Positions 11,946 to 24,449 of a DNA stretch of 64,000 nucleotides are shown piece by piece (positions within the stretch are counted from its first letter, which is position 1; the number at the start of each line of letters is the position of its first letter). The notes under the pieces were generated by a model. That model was given only the letters and a program-made list of their open reading frames with translations. It ran no database searches and was not told the DNA's origin. A program made the translations under genes and the position numbers. The stretch is from Adiantum capillus-veneris (lineage: Eukaryota > Streptophyta > Polypodiopsida > Polypodiales > Pteridaceae), in NCBI GenBank assembly GCA_014529385.2, contig CM043944.1, forward strand, positions 72,469,884-72,533,883, read 5' to 3'.

Positions 11946-12279
11946 AGAGAGAGAGAGAGAGAGGGAGACAGTCCAGTTTACAGTTAAGGGGAGATATACA
12001 CAAAATTATGCATATGCATTTGTTAAGATGGGTACAATTCAAAGTCATACTATTGTAGATAGACTCACTGACATCAAGTGATATTGTATATAGTTTTGAG
12101 TTGCTGGGATGGGGTATCATGGGGATTTTGATTGCCCGAACAAGATGTGAATATATGAACACCTCTGGCTTTTTGTCCAAAAGCTCGTAGGTCTGCTCAT
12201 TTATCATACGATAGTAAAACCCTTTGATAGCATAGGATCTTCACCCAATGATATTGCCCAAATGATCTTCAGCGTTTTA

Positions 12280-12916
12280 ATGAAACTCCAGAATAGCTGC
12301 AGTGCATTTCACTATATAGAAATCCACTTTTTCTTCATTGTCATTTGGTGCGGGAACAACAAAATTATCACCAACAATAAGATCTTGACTGAGGGTGTCA
12401 TAGTGTCCTTCATACGCTGCATCCTCATTTATTTTGTCGTCATCGTCTTCCCATTCTTCTGTAGGCTCCAAAATAAGGTATGTCCAGAAAGGAACGTGTG
12501 ACTTGCTCACACATCTTCTCCACTTTTCTTGTTTACATGCACTAAAGAAACACGACAGTGAACGTGTTCTCAAAGCAGTTGTATCATGCTCTGAATATGC
12601 AGAAACAGAGTGCATTTTTTTTATAGCCTTCACATCCCAATTTTTTCCCCTTTCGACATCTCCCAATTTAATCACCCAAAAAATCCTGCTTACATAACGG
12701 GCCTGGGATGCATAGGTGGTTGTAGCACCATCTGACAAGGTCCGTCTCAATAATGCCACAACATCTACAGTACAGTCTATCTTTGGGCAGTTTGGCTGCA
12801 ATTGGTATTGAGTTAAAGACCTTTTTATCACTGCTCCCGCACCGTCGTGTTCTCCCTTACCATGGCCGGATCCAAAAAAGTTCCAAGAAATTTTCCATCC
12901 CATAAAAACACTGTAT
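12280..12916 (-). CDS. Exon 4 (C-terminal) of the minus-strand transposase-like gene
   Basis: Open throughout: YSVFMGWKISWNFFGSGHGK, then GEHDGAGAVIKRSLTQYQL, a region with CPKIDCTVDVVALLRRTL, and an acidic stretch (EEWEDDDDKINEDAAYEGHY) near the end. The HGKGxxDGxGAxxKR motif is the most conserved part of the family as I know it. It is preceded by an intron-like AT-rich gap. Confidence 0.55.
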
Positions 12917-13370
12917 CTGCAATTTATTCAATGGATAAAAGAAGATTAATATACTCTTGGCACGATAAAATTACCAAAAAAAACACGTATTATAATATTA
13001 ATGATGTTAGACAAGCATTTGATTACAACTTTAATGCCAATATTATAGGTCTCTATATTAAAACCACCTTCAGATAATGTTTGTTAGAACATGGTATACA
13101 TGGCAATGAAATAGAATGGTCTTCTTGCTTTGAATTGTGAAGCTGCTCCATCAGACCATACCCAATGATGCCTTATGTTTAGACCAAATTGCTTTAGCCA
13201 TTCCGCATGTTTCAGAAAACAGTGTTGAACAAAATGTGTGTCATGTTGCTTGTCATCTGAAATGAAGAAGTGAATTGTCTTGTGGATGTCACTTGCATAA
13301 TATAAAAATCAGAAATTATTGAAGGCTTAATACAAAATAAATAATATTGATCTAAGGTGATGTCGTTACC

Positions 13371-14121
13371 TGCAATTCGGAAATATGTTGTGCACAAAAA
13401 TAGTTACTTGATTTGAATACCAGTGCATGGACTGAATCTCATTTTGTTCTTTGAAACTATAATTTTTAGCAAAGTCAACAACTGACACAACGACATCTTC
13501 TGGAAAGCTTTGTATACATTCCTTATATTGTTCTGCTTGCCATCTATACAGAAAATTATGCATTATGTATTTCTTAAGATGGTCTTTGAGTATGACTGAG
13601 AGATCCTGGCATTATATTTCCTTATGTGACAAGACTTTCCTTTTCTTCTTCAGATCGTCACGCGCAGTTCCTACTTCTAGGTCCTCAAAAATCTTCACCA
13701 CAATATTTTTAGCAATAAATGCAGCCTCTGCAGCACAAAAGTCTAACTTATCCGGGCCACATATTTTACATTGACCACTCAAGCAGGCAAGGGCATGGAA
13801 GGTGGACGTATCTGATTCTGGACACAGTATAGAGTCCAATAAGGCTGGGGTACTCTTGATAGGGTTTTTTGGTGCCTTGCATCCATCATTGTCTTTGAAT
13901 ATGTTGCATTGACATTGGCAAGCTTTTCCATGCAGACCGAATACAGAACTTCGCATGTGATTTATGGCATCCTTTAGGAAGGACACTTGAACATGTGAAA
14001 TGCAGCCACAAGTATATCGGTCTCTCAATTTCCGCACAAAATATGGCTTCATGTACTCAAACACCCGCTGCCTTATTACAATTTCAGGGTATTGTTCTTT
14101 GAAGTTGAGAAAGAGCTCCAC
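13371..14121 (-). pseudogene. Exon 2 of the minus-strand transposase-like gene
   Basis: Reading from the TTGTAG acceptor, it encodes VELFLNFKEQYPEIVIRQRV, a Cys/His-rich zone (CGCISHVQ, GKACQCQCNIF, CLSGQCKICG) and, after one in-frame TAA at 13612-13614, WQAEQYKECIQSFPEDVVVS and VDFAKNYSFKEQNEIQSMHW. The frame is the same on both sides of the TAA, so a point mutation explains it. Confidence 0.6.
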
Positions 14122-14204
14122 CTACAATGAAAGACATATATGGTTAAAGAACATTGAAGAAAACTGCATGTTTTTATTATCTTTGAGGAAAACTATTACA
14201 TTAC

Positions 14205-15500
14205 TATAAACCAGTATTTTTATTTCAAACCACTATGCTTTTCACTTAATTGGTTAGGTAAACCAGTATATATGAATACATGTCCTTGGTACGTACCAGT
14301 GGTATATAAGTGTCAACCAGTGCAAATGTTCTTACTGCTGATGTAAACTAGTCTTTTCATTTATAACCGATATGTTATTTACCTAACCAGTACAAGTGAG
14401 CACTTAACCACGATGTATACTAGTGAGAAATAAGTGTTAAAAAGAATGAACACATGCCCTTGGTACGTACCAGTGGTATATAAGTGTCAACCAGTTCAAA
14501 TGTTCTTACTGCTGATGTAAACCAGTCTTTCCATTTATAACCGGTATGTTATTTACCTAACCAGTACACGTGAGCACTTACCCATGATGTGTACCAGTGA
14601 AAAATAAGGGTTAAAAAAATGAACACATGTCCTTGGTACGTACCAGTGATATATAAGTGTCAACTAGTTCAAATGTTCTGACTGCTGATGTAAACCAGTC
14701 TTTTCATTTAAAATCGGTATGTTATTTACCTAACCAGTACATGTGAACACTTAACCACGATGTATACCAGTGAGAAATAAGTGTTAAAGAAAATGAATAC
14801 ATGTCATTGGTACGTACCAGTGGTATATAAGTGTCAACCAGTTCAAATGTTCTTACTGCTGATGTAAACCAGTCTTTTCATTTAAAACCGGTATGTTATT
14901 TACCTAACCAGTACAAGTGAGCACTTAACCACGATGTATACCAGTGAGAAATTAGTGTTAAAAAAATTAACACATGTCCTTGGTACGTACCAGTGGTATA
15001 TAAGTGTCAACTTGTTCAAATGTTCTTACTGCTGATGTAAACCAGTTTTTTTATTTAAAACCGCTATGTTATTTACCTAACTAGTACATGTAAGCACTTA
15101 ACCACGATGTATACCAGTAAGAAAAATGTGTTAAAAAAAATGAACACATGTCCTTGGTACGTACCAATGGTATATAAGTGTCAACCAGTTCAAATGTTCT
15201 GACTTCTGCTGATGTAAACCAGTCTTTTCATTTAAAATCGGTATGTTATTTACCTAACCAGTACATGTGAGCACTTAATCACAATGTATACCAGTGAGAA
15301 ATAAGTGTACAAAAAAAATTACTGGATATGTAAACCAGTATTTTCCTTTCAAACAGATATGTTTTTTACCTATCTAACATGACAAACAGTACATGTGAAC
15401 ATTTGACGAGTACATGTGAACACTTAACCACTATGTATGCCAGTGAGAAATAAGTGTTAAAATATTTTTACTGGTTATGTAAACCAGTTTTTTACATAAC
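14205..15500. repeat. Tandem satellite, period about 174 bp, inside an intron
   Basis: The marker CCTTGGTACGTACCA begins at 14284, 14458, 14631, 14805 (variant CATTGG), 14978 and 15152, so steps are 173-174 bp. Each unit contains GTGGTATATAAGTGTCAACC, ACTGCTGATGTAAACCAGTC, AACCGGTATGTTATTTACC and CACGATGTATACCAGTGAG. About seven copies are visible, the last ones shortened. The array fills most of the 1.66-kb first intron of the minus-strand gene (14122-15782). Confidence 0.9.
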
Positions 15501-15782
15501 CAGTTTATACATATCATATGCGTGTGAAAGTATGCGTTTGCAAACGTATGTTTCAGCAAACATACGCGTATGATAAAAACTATGTTTCCATTTATATTCT
15601 CCTTCACATCCAATATTTGTCTACTCTTAGTCTAGGACCAAATACAAATTCCCCTTATTTCCATTTATAACTTCCCTCATATCCGATTTCATATCTACTC
15701 TTATCAACCCAATTATAGTGAATATAGGTCATGAATGCAAATATTACAAAACAAAAATGGATATAGTGAAGCAAGTTATTAC

Positions 15783-16516
15783 CTGAGATTGTTCAAGAAG
15801 ATGCACAAGATGTTTGACATATGAATTTCTTCTAATACGCTTTCTGCACACATCCTTCTTATTGGGTGAGACACGAGTGTTAGACATCCAAAAAGAGAAG
15901 ATCAACTCTTTCTCATTAGGTGTTATGAACCATGATCCATGGGCTATTGAGCACACAAAGAGATTGGCAAATTGCCATCACCTGTTGCCCTCAACCGATT
16001 CTTTGTAGCTATGAAGTTCCTCTTGTGCAAATTTAGCAACTTAGATGCAGTTGAAACATTCACTTTTGAGGTAGATGTACACTCAACATTCATAAGCATT
16101 GTGGTGATGAACCTTTTAAGAAAGAGCTCTTGTCCGCTCTTGGGTAATTTGATTGCATCTATTGTGTTGCGTATGGCTTCAATGAAGGTTGTTTGTGCCA
16201 TGGGCATTTCAAGGTCTCCAAGAGAAGGATGATTGACAAACTTGCACAAAATATCTGAGCGTGATGCAACATCGAGGGCTTTTGTACGCCGATTGAAGAG
16301 AATAACAAGGTCATTGCAAAGTCTTTGACGCTTTGCATCATCAGCACCATTTCGATCATTATCTTCCTCACGTGCTACCTGCTCAAGCTTGTTCTTAGCA
16401 CACTGCTCCCTCTTTCTCCTAGCATGATATTCCTTCACCTCATCAACAGCATACCTAGCACACAGTTCACAGTGAGGATGAGAGCAGTCACATACAGTGT
16501 GAGATTCTTTCTCCAT
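15783..16516 (-). pseudogene. Exon 1 of the minus-strand transposase-like gene
   Basis: It encodes a Cys/His-rich head (CDCSHPHCELCARY), then a charged helical region (VKEYHARRKREQCAKNKLEQ) and a hydrophobic-patterned region ending EQSQ at the GTAATA donor. Near 15960 the frame from the start hits TAG, while a shifted frame continues MCSIAHGSWFITPNEKELIF to the donor, so a single-base indel is likely. Open frames upstream of 16516 are probably leader, not protein. Confidence 0.6.
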
Positions 16517-16660
16517 GCTAGAGAGAGAGAGATTGAGCGCGGTGATAGGCCTACAGAGAGCAAGAGCAGTATATGACAGCAATAGATGTGTGATAGGCCT
16601 ACAAAGTAAAACAACAATCTGTGCTCCTACACAGAGAGTTGGAGAGAGCGGGAAGACAAA

Positions 16661-16827
16661 GAGCTGGGTGACGTGCATAGTTAAGAGGTACAGAGCCGTC
16701 TTCTATATTTGAAAAAGAGACGTGGAAATAGTAATGGTGTAAAGAGCTAGCTGACGTGCATAGTTAAGAGGTACAGAGCCATCTTCCATATTTAACAAAA
16801 AGCTGTGGAAATTCTATATTTAATTAA
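16661..16827. repeat. Tandem duplication (about 83 bp) upstream of the minus-strand gene
   Basis: Two units start GAGCTGGGTGACGTGCATAG (16661) and GAGCTAGCTGACGTGCATAG (16744) and share GTTAAGAGGTACAGAGCC. They lie 145-310 bases upstream of the start at 16516, so they may be promoter or leader DNA of that gene. Confidence 0.65.
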
Positions 16828-16921
16828 AAAGCTCTTCAAAATAATATATCGAATTGAACTAATAGAGATGGTTTTATGTACCGGTTATAAAACCTCTGTC
16901 CGGGACAAGGTTTTTGGTCCA

Positions 16922-18036
16922 CCTATTCATGCATCCACCCAGTCATGTCCAATCCCCGCACACCTCAATCTAAGGTGCACGGAGATCGGAACCACCGGGT
17001 TTTAATCTCGTTTTTATTGGTCAATCCCTATATTTGTGGGTACAAGAAATCTACACACCCACATCTACATGACAATGCATTTAGTGAACAAAACCCCTTT
17101 GCCTCTTCTCTAGGTGTAGCAATTCACAGCATCTTTACATCTCTTGACAACAGATCCTTGTTCGAGGAATTACTTAGCACATTACATGTTGGCCTCCAAT
17201 CTGAGTATCATGTTGTTGAAAGCTTTCCAATTTAAGGTCGAATTCGTAGAGAGGAAGAGAGGGATCACTGTTCGCCTAACTCTAATTTTCTTCCGTAATC
17301 CCGAAGGTAGAATTTAACATAAAAAATAAATCCAAAATATAATCTTAAATCTAACCTAATTGAACATATGGTGATTCTGAGCTAATTGAACATGGTTAGT
17401 GGGTGAGTTAATAGGTGTCAGATTCTGATGGAAATATACATAATGTTGTGTACCTAGTGTTTTCTCTTTGTGAAAAGCCTTCTTTGACATGCCCTAAAAT
17501 TTAACCTAAATCTAATCTAATCTAATCTAACATAAATCTAGATCTAATCTAATCTTAAACTCAACATAAACCTAAATCTAGTCTAATCTTAAATCTAACC
17601 TAAACCTAAATGTAATCTAACTTAAATGTAAATCTAATATAATCTTAAATCTTGGTTTAATCTTAAATTTAAATTTAATCTAATCTTAAACTCAATTAAC
17701 ATAAACCTAAATCTAATCCAATCTCAAATCCTAAACCTAAATGTAATCTAGCTTCAATCGAACCTAGCTAATCTTAAATATTCTCCTAATTTTAAATCTA
17801 ACGTAGATCTAAATCTAACGTAATCTTAAACTCAACATTAACCTAAATCCAACCTAATCTTAAATCTAATATAAATCTTAACCTAAGCTTAGGTCTAAGC
17901 TAATTTTACCTTAAATATAAGTTAAATGTAATCTAACTTAATCTTAGATCTTAATCTAATCTACTTTTAATTGTAATTTTAAATCTAATCTAACCCTAAA
18001 TCTTAATATAACATTCCATTTCATATTTTTTTACTT

Positions 18037-18077
<41 letters not shown>

Positions 18078-18104
18078 TCTCTCTCTCTCTCATTCTCTCT
18101 CTTT

Positions 18105-18145
<41 letters not shown>

Positions 18146-18210
18146 GTGTGTGTGTATGCATTCTTTGTTTATGCATGTGTGTGTGTATGGGTTTTTTGTT
18201 TATGCATGTG

Positions 18211-18270
<60 letters not shown>

Positions 18271-18400
18271 AAGACACAATGTGTGTGTGTGTGTGTGTTT
18301 GAGAGAGAGAGAAAGAGAGGAAGGGAACATGAGAGAGAGGAGAGAAAAGGAGCAGAGAGAGACAGAGAGAGGTGACATACCTTCGTGGGAGAATGTCGGG
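16922..18400 (-). mobile_element. Inverted left half of a decayed CACTA element
   Basis: Read on the minus strand this matches the left part of the complete copies: the CT/CA leader (18370-18036), the TTAGATT-rich tract (18030-17300) and the pre-ORF zone ending GGGGATTGGACATGACT (near 16945). It stops at a GGGTGGATGCATGAAT repeat (16943-16922). The matching right half runs on the plus strand from 18744, so one element appears split by an inversion. No coding region is kept. Confidence 0.7.
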
Positions 18401-18801
18401 TCTTTGTGGGGGAGACCTGTCGTGCTGCATTCCTTGGGCTGTTTCTTAGGTTGCTATCCATAGCGAAGGATAAGCAGCGTGCACAGGGGGCTATAGGGTG
18501 AGCTGAGAAAGGCGCAGAAGGAAAAAGGCACAAAGATACAGAGAAGTCACAGTCATGAAAACATTCCACTAAACATTCGTTCTGACGTGGGCTCCACACG
18601 TGTTTTTGAATGCTCCACATGATTTTTAAGATTTTATATCCTCCACACGATTATTTAATTCAAACAGTTCTTGTCCATCACACCAGTTTCATACCCCCTA
18701 AATTTTAAGCCTCCAAAAGAAACTTTCAACCGGTTAAAACCGGGCCACCTATTCATGTATCCACCCGACTAAAGAATGTGAGGTAGTTTACAGTGTGAAC
18801 A

Positions 18802-18839
<38 letters not shown>

Positions 18840-19071
18840 ACGAGGGATGCCAATAGAAGATTAAATTTATGTCTAGGTTATAAGATTTTTACATTCATTA
18901 TGAGTAGTGACGAGGATGTGGGTTCATCAAACCGCATGTTGAATAAATCACAAAACTCCTCACATGAGTAGGGCAAGAGAGTTGAGAGAAGTGAGTGCAT
19001 GATCGAAAAACTTTACAAATGTAAGAAACTAGTGCCATGAGAGAAAGTGAAAAGCTTCTCAAATCTCTCTA

Positions 19072-19446
19072 TTACATAAGGAAGAAAGAGCCAAGAGATG
19101 GTGTATCTTGGTGAGAGTAAGCATTATAATAGTAGAAGCCATGGGTGTAGTAAAGGACACAAACATTGCAAGTGCATGCACTATGTGTGTAGGGAGGAGC
19201 ATAGGTGTGTGTGATGGGCTCAATAGTTGGTGTGGTGTAGCGATTATAGTGATAGTTATTAGCATAAGGTTTATAGTAGTAGGGTTGAAGTGTGCCTGGA
19301 TCAAGGGGTGGTCGTGGGTCCTCCACCCAATAGTCTGCACCCTTGCGAGTTTTCCTCACTTTCTTGAGCACCTCACATCTGTCCACCAAACCATTTGCCA
19401 CCACCTTTTGTAGCTACCGCTCTATGTTCACTGTGTGAACTCCTGC
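19072..19446 (-). pseudogene. HIPP (heavy-metal-associated isoprenylated plant protein) last-exon fragment
   Basis: On the minus strand, after an AG (TAAGCAG), the product reads GVHTVNIER, a TAG stop, LQKVVANGLVDRCEVLKKVR, KTRKGADYWVEDPRPPLDPG and a Tyr/Pro-rich tail (YYYKPYANNYHYNRY). This is the second half of an HMA domain (VxVNxxxxKVxVxGxVDxxxVLKxVRKTGK) and the Tyr-rich tail of HIPP proteins. The usual C-terminal CxxM isoprenylation box is absent (ends GSFFLM). It lies inside the decayed CACTA copy, opposite to its genes, between TNP2-like remnants. It is a different part of an HMA gene from the fragment in the complete copies. Confidence 0.6.
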
Positions 19447-19462
19447 TTACATCACGTTAATT

Positions 19463-20365
<903 letters not shown>

Positions 20366-20534
20366 AAATTTGAGTTATCGACTTGCCTCTTCCATCACTC
20401 AAGTTACAAAGCCTTTGAACATTCCAAAGCGACAAGCACCTTCAAGCTCTACGTCAAAAAAGAGAGAGATGGTTGGGCTTCTTGTAGGCTTAGCTTTCCT
20501 TGCAAGCTCAATCATCCACCTCTGCCATTGTATT

Positions 20535-20703
20535 CCTAGATGTGGTGCCAGATGAGCATCAAGTTGCTACTCTCTATGGGGTGCATGAAGAGGATCTACA
20601 AAATGATAGAGAGGACATCTGCCTAAACGGAGAGCTCTTTATAGACATAGGGAGTTATGCTGAGCTATGCAAGGATGAGAGAGAGACGATGTATAGATTA
20701 TAA
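20535..20703 (+). pseudogene. Remnant of the last TNP2-like exon
   Basis: VVPDEHQVATLYGVHEEDLQ, then CLNGELFIDIGSYAELCKDE, matches the end of the TNP2-like protein of the complete copies (7400-7550) with several substitutions and TATAG-type ends. A piece matching DNA downstream of that exon (about 20371-20410) lies before it, so the local order is scrambled. Confidence 0.75.
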
Positions 20704-20765
20704 CTTTTCCATGTTTTCTTCTCCATTCAGTATTAAGATTAAATGTTTGTGTGTTTAATTTAGGT

Positions 20766-22095
20766 ATGGATGATGATGAGTTTCTTTCTTCTTTGTCACC
20801 CTGGGAGAGGAGGTGGTACGAGGAGCGTCATCTCTCTGGAGCACCATCACATAGTTCCACTCCTTCAACGTCTCCCTCTCTTTCGGAGAATTTAGCACGC
20901 TTTGAAACTTCGATGTCGACGAGACGATCTACACAATTGTCTAGGCACGAACGCTCTAGTGGTGGCGGCGACGGTTGTTGTGGAGATGCCACCACTGATG
21001 CTTCGACACCCCATCATTTTCGACGAGGCTCCTTACGTTCTCCTTCTTTGCCCGCCCCCACATTAGCCATGGCATTGCCGTCTACGCTAGGTTTTATGCG
21101 GCTATTGGCCGTTCCTGGCTACATACCACTAGCTACTCCTCTCGGAGTCACCCCAGTCGACACTCCTCGTTTCAGGGCCCAGACTCCTGTGGAGACACCT
21201 GCCGTCCGTACCTCCATCGAGATGCCACTAGAGACCCCTACTGAGACACGCATGTTCACGTGTCACAGGGGAGAGGGCTTGTCGTACTTGGTCGACATCA
21301 GCGACGGCATCATCATGGATGACGAAGGCAAGAAGGTAATTTCGCGCATACGCAGTCTTTGCTCTTAGGTGTCCAAACACTTGGAGTGAAGTGCCAAATC
21401 AATTAAAAGACAGAGTCATTAGCATGCTGCATGACGAGTTTCCCGTGTCAAGTCGGGATGAGCGCTTCAATGAAGACCTGATGAAGGTTTGAATACGTGA
21501 ATACTACAAGCAAAAGCATTTTGAAGTACAAAAAGTAATAAAGCATGGGTGGAACAGATCAGATTGGTTGGCCAAAGAAAATTGAAAAAATGAAAAGCGA
21601 GGAGCGTGTGGGAATTCTAACAAGTGGAAGCAACAAAAGGAGGCAGGCAAAGTGCAAGTACGTAGAGGCAGGAAGCTCGCACCACTTGGGGAGCGGTGGG
21701 TGACATCATTTGAGGCCGATTTTGTAAGTGTTTTTGCATTTCTCTTTAGGTTTGGTAGTTAGTAGTTACGTCTATTTGTACTTTTAAATTCTAACATAAT
21801 GGATTCTTTGTATGTTTTAAAGAGTGGTCGATGAGACAGGAAGTGACCCCCACATCGTACGAGCACGAGTACGCATGCAGAAAGGGCTTAAACTCCATGA
21901 TGGACATTTTGAGTTCTCGCGGCAGTATGGTTAGTATTTCACTTTACTCTTTTACATTTGTTGTATTTTAATGATAAGCGAAGAAAATAGATTGTTTTGT
22001 AATTATATGTTTATACTTACCCAAAGTACGTATTGTTGTTTTTTCTACAGAATCCGACAAATATGCCGCTTGGACGTGATGAGACTTCTGAGTAG
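20766..22095 (+). pseudogene. Decayed CACTA second gene (En/Spm type)
   Basis: ATG 20766 opens MDDDEFLSSLSPWERRWYEE and stays open to a TAG at 21366-21368, through the Ser/Pro/Thr linker to VISRIRSLCS. Homology continues past it with several further stops and a deletion of the segment after CSQLFR. Last-exon DNA (22051-22095, after TTCTACAG) still ends TSE-stop. Many substitutions relative to 7755-9069 show it is older than the three complete copies. Confidence 0.8.
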
Positions 22096-22607
22096 ACATC
22101 AATCTATCCATGGCTAGATAGCATTAGTTTCCCTTTGTCATAGCGTATATAATGCGACAAAGTGTATACGTCTTTTTTTTGTAACTATTAGAAAACAATA
22201 TATTTTCTCAATAATGACAATTGTGTTGTAACTATTACATTTGCAAAGCTTAACAATCAAGTGAATTTGTCTATGATGTACATAATTTTCATTGATTTAC
22301 TTTCGTCCAATTGCTTTTGTCAGTTTTGTATCTTTATTCTTCAAACAATACTATGCATGATGGAGTTAATGGTTATATTGTCTTGTGGGTGACTACTTTG
22401 GGTCTATACCTTGCACTTTTTTTCAAAGGTGAATCTAGGCTTATCTTGGATTCATTTAGGTTTACTATATTCTGAAAACATTCAATATAGTTGATGGATG
22501 CTTATGGCAGCATGGTTAGTATTTCACTTTACGTACTCTTTTACATTTGTTGTATTTTAATGATAAGTGAAGAAAATAGATTGTTTTGCACATAACCTCT
22601 TGTAGTG

Positions 22608-22928
22608 AAAGGTATAAAAAAAAAAACATAGCACAATCCCATGCAATCCATGCAGCAGTAGATGATCCCCAAAAGAGCTTCAACATTTTTTATTTATACC
22701 TATTCAATGCACGATTAGACCACTCCAATAAAAGGCAAAAAATAAATCAGGTAGGGTATCAGAATATCGTGCACAACTCGCAATCTAACATGAATAGGCC
22801 ATTCTGTATAGTGTCATGAAACCACTTTACATTGAATTCTATCTTCCACCCATTAAGTGACCTGCTTAGCAGTTACAACCACTCCCAATGGATACCTTAA
22901 ATGCCTAAAAGCAATCCACTTGGGACAC
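22608..22928. other. No recognisable gene
   Basis: AT-rich DNA after the CACTA right end. A 77-residue open frame (22586-22819) starts inside the TIR and has no recognisable feature. Confidence 0.5.
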
Positions 22929-23335
22929 TTTTTGCCTTGCTAGATGAGATTATGAAATTGTTATGTAGAGACATCAATCAATTGAAACTTATGATTTAGA
23001 TGATGACCAACAGCCAACGAGTACAGACTCAGATATATATGACATACATTTTTGCCTTGCTAGGTGAGATTATGAAACTGTTCTCTAGAGACATTAATCA
23101 ATTGAAACTTACGATTTAGATGCTTACCAATAGCCAATGAGTAGAGACTCAGACATATATGACATACATTTTCTTATGTTAGCATTCTTCGAATGTAGAA
23201 AGGTTATTGTGTCATCAACAAAACCCAAATCTAGTATATGTCCAGTCCCAACTTGCAGTCCTTTAAGATTTCCATTCTTAACTTGAGTATATAAAAATCT
23301 CTCTCTCTCTCTCTCTCTAATGTTTTCAAGCATGC
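22929..23335 (-). mobile_element. LINE reverse-transcriptase scrap with internal tandem duplication
   Basis: On the minus strand 23333-23124 reads VKNGNLKGLQVG, then LDLGFVDDTITFLHSKNANI, with FVDD in place of the (Y/F)ADD box of L1-type reverse transcriptase. A segment of about 120 bases is then present twice in tandem (near 22929-23048 and 23049-23170, both starting TTTTGCCTTGCTAG). GA repeats interrupt the 5' side. The piece is far too short to be active. Confidence 0.55.
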
Positions 23336-23339
23336 TACT

Positions 23340-24445
23340 TTATGTTAATCAAATGTTGTCAGGAATTTTTTAGGAACTTTTTTTATGCTCTTCTTTCATG
23401 GCTAGACAATGGACATCATATGTAACTATCCAATAGCTCCTGGTTTTAGCTTGACAGTGTGCATGCATCTATGTAGATTATGTTAATGCCTCGAAAGGTA
23501 TTCCATGAATTGCTCCCCTACCGATCTTTGATCTCCTTGCTGCGAGAGCTTTCACCCAACGTGCTGACAAAGTCTGCCCTTTCGTTATGTATCTGCTTAG
23601 TGCATGTTTCTCATTGATGATGGATGCCATATTAGGTTTTGTTGGATAATTTGATGAGCCCAATAATCCTTGCAACTAAAAACTAATTGGGTACATTAGT
23701 GGTCAACTAATACTCTAAAGGGAGAAATTTTAAAACCTCAGCTTCTATGAAAAGGTGACAGTTGTCAAATACAGAAATGGTCGCTGGGGGTTTTTTGGAA
23801 AAGGGAGCTCGTGGCGAGCAGGTGAAAGAGGCCATGAGTCATAAGCAGACGGGGTGACCATCCGTGATTGCGAACACAGAGGATGTGCCCTGAACTGACA
23901 GGAAGCCCACCTTGGGTAGCCAACTGAAAGGGGTGATCGATCGTTGTGAGTAGAAGATAGGGGACTAGGAGCGCAGACCAAGCTTAGAGCGAGTGGCCAA
24001 CAATCGAGCTACAGGAGCCTGCAACGAGGTCATAAGGTGCATGCTAGGCATTCAAGGGCACCTTAATTGAGCGAGAAAATAGTGGGTGGCTTGCTTCAGA
24101 AAAGCGGGTTGGGGTTGATTGGGTTGATGAGAAGCCAACGGGGCAGCTCTGGGCGGACAGGGGCAACAAACAAGCAGGCTGAAGAGATCAGATCAGAGAA
24201 CTGTGAGCTCGTGTGGGTAAAGGGGTCAAAGATGACAGAGGTACTGCAGGCCATGCCAAGGCGAAAGAGGCAGTCAGGCCGGGGTTTCAATTGTACCTTG
24301 TGAAGCCAAAGTTTGAGAAGCAACTAGGCCAAAGGATAGCTGAAAGAGAGAGCCATTAAGGGGGCAACACTGCCGATCGAGAGAGCAGACCTCTGTAACG
24401 AGCTTGCCATTATGGGAGCTTGCCATTATGGGTTGTAGAGTAGTG
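23340..24445. other. No recognisable gene
   Basis: About 1.1 kb of mixed DNA. Open frames of 65-78 residues on both strands show no family motif. The part from 23750 is unusually rich in G on the plus strand compared with its neighbours. Confidence 0.45.
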
Positions 24446-24449
24446 GTAG

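Larger units (their letters stand above)
12280..16516 (-). pseudogene. Four-exon gene of an unnamed transposase-like family (DFAKNY / SDGAASQFK / GHGKG..DG)
   Basis: The start ATG 16516 begins MEKESHTVCDCSHPHCELC, a Cys/His-rich head. Exons: 16516-15783 (frame slips near 15960), 14121-13371 (after TTGTAG, ends GCAG|GTAACG; one TAA at 13612-13614), about 13291-13085, and 12916-12280 (after AATTGCAG). Ordered motifs are CGPDKLDFCAAEAA, VVDFAKNYSF, QVTIF, SDDKQHDTHFVQHC, VWSDGAASQFKARRPFYF, and FFGSGHGKGEHDGAGAVIKR. This motif order recurs in multicopy uncharacterised eukaryotic proteins as I recall them. The spaced acidic residues (DFAKNY, SDG, KGxxDG) look like an RNase H-fold DDE core; that is inference. 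One stop and one frameshift suggest a recent pseudogene. I saw no terminal inverted repeats. Confidence 0.6.
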
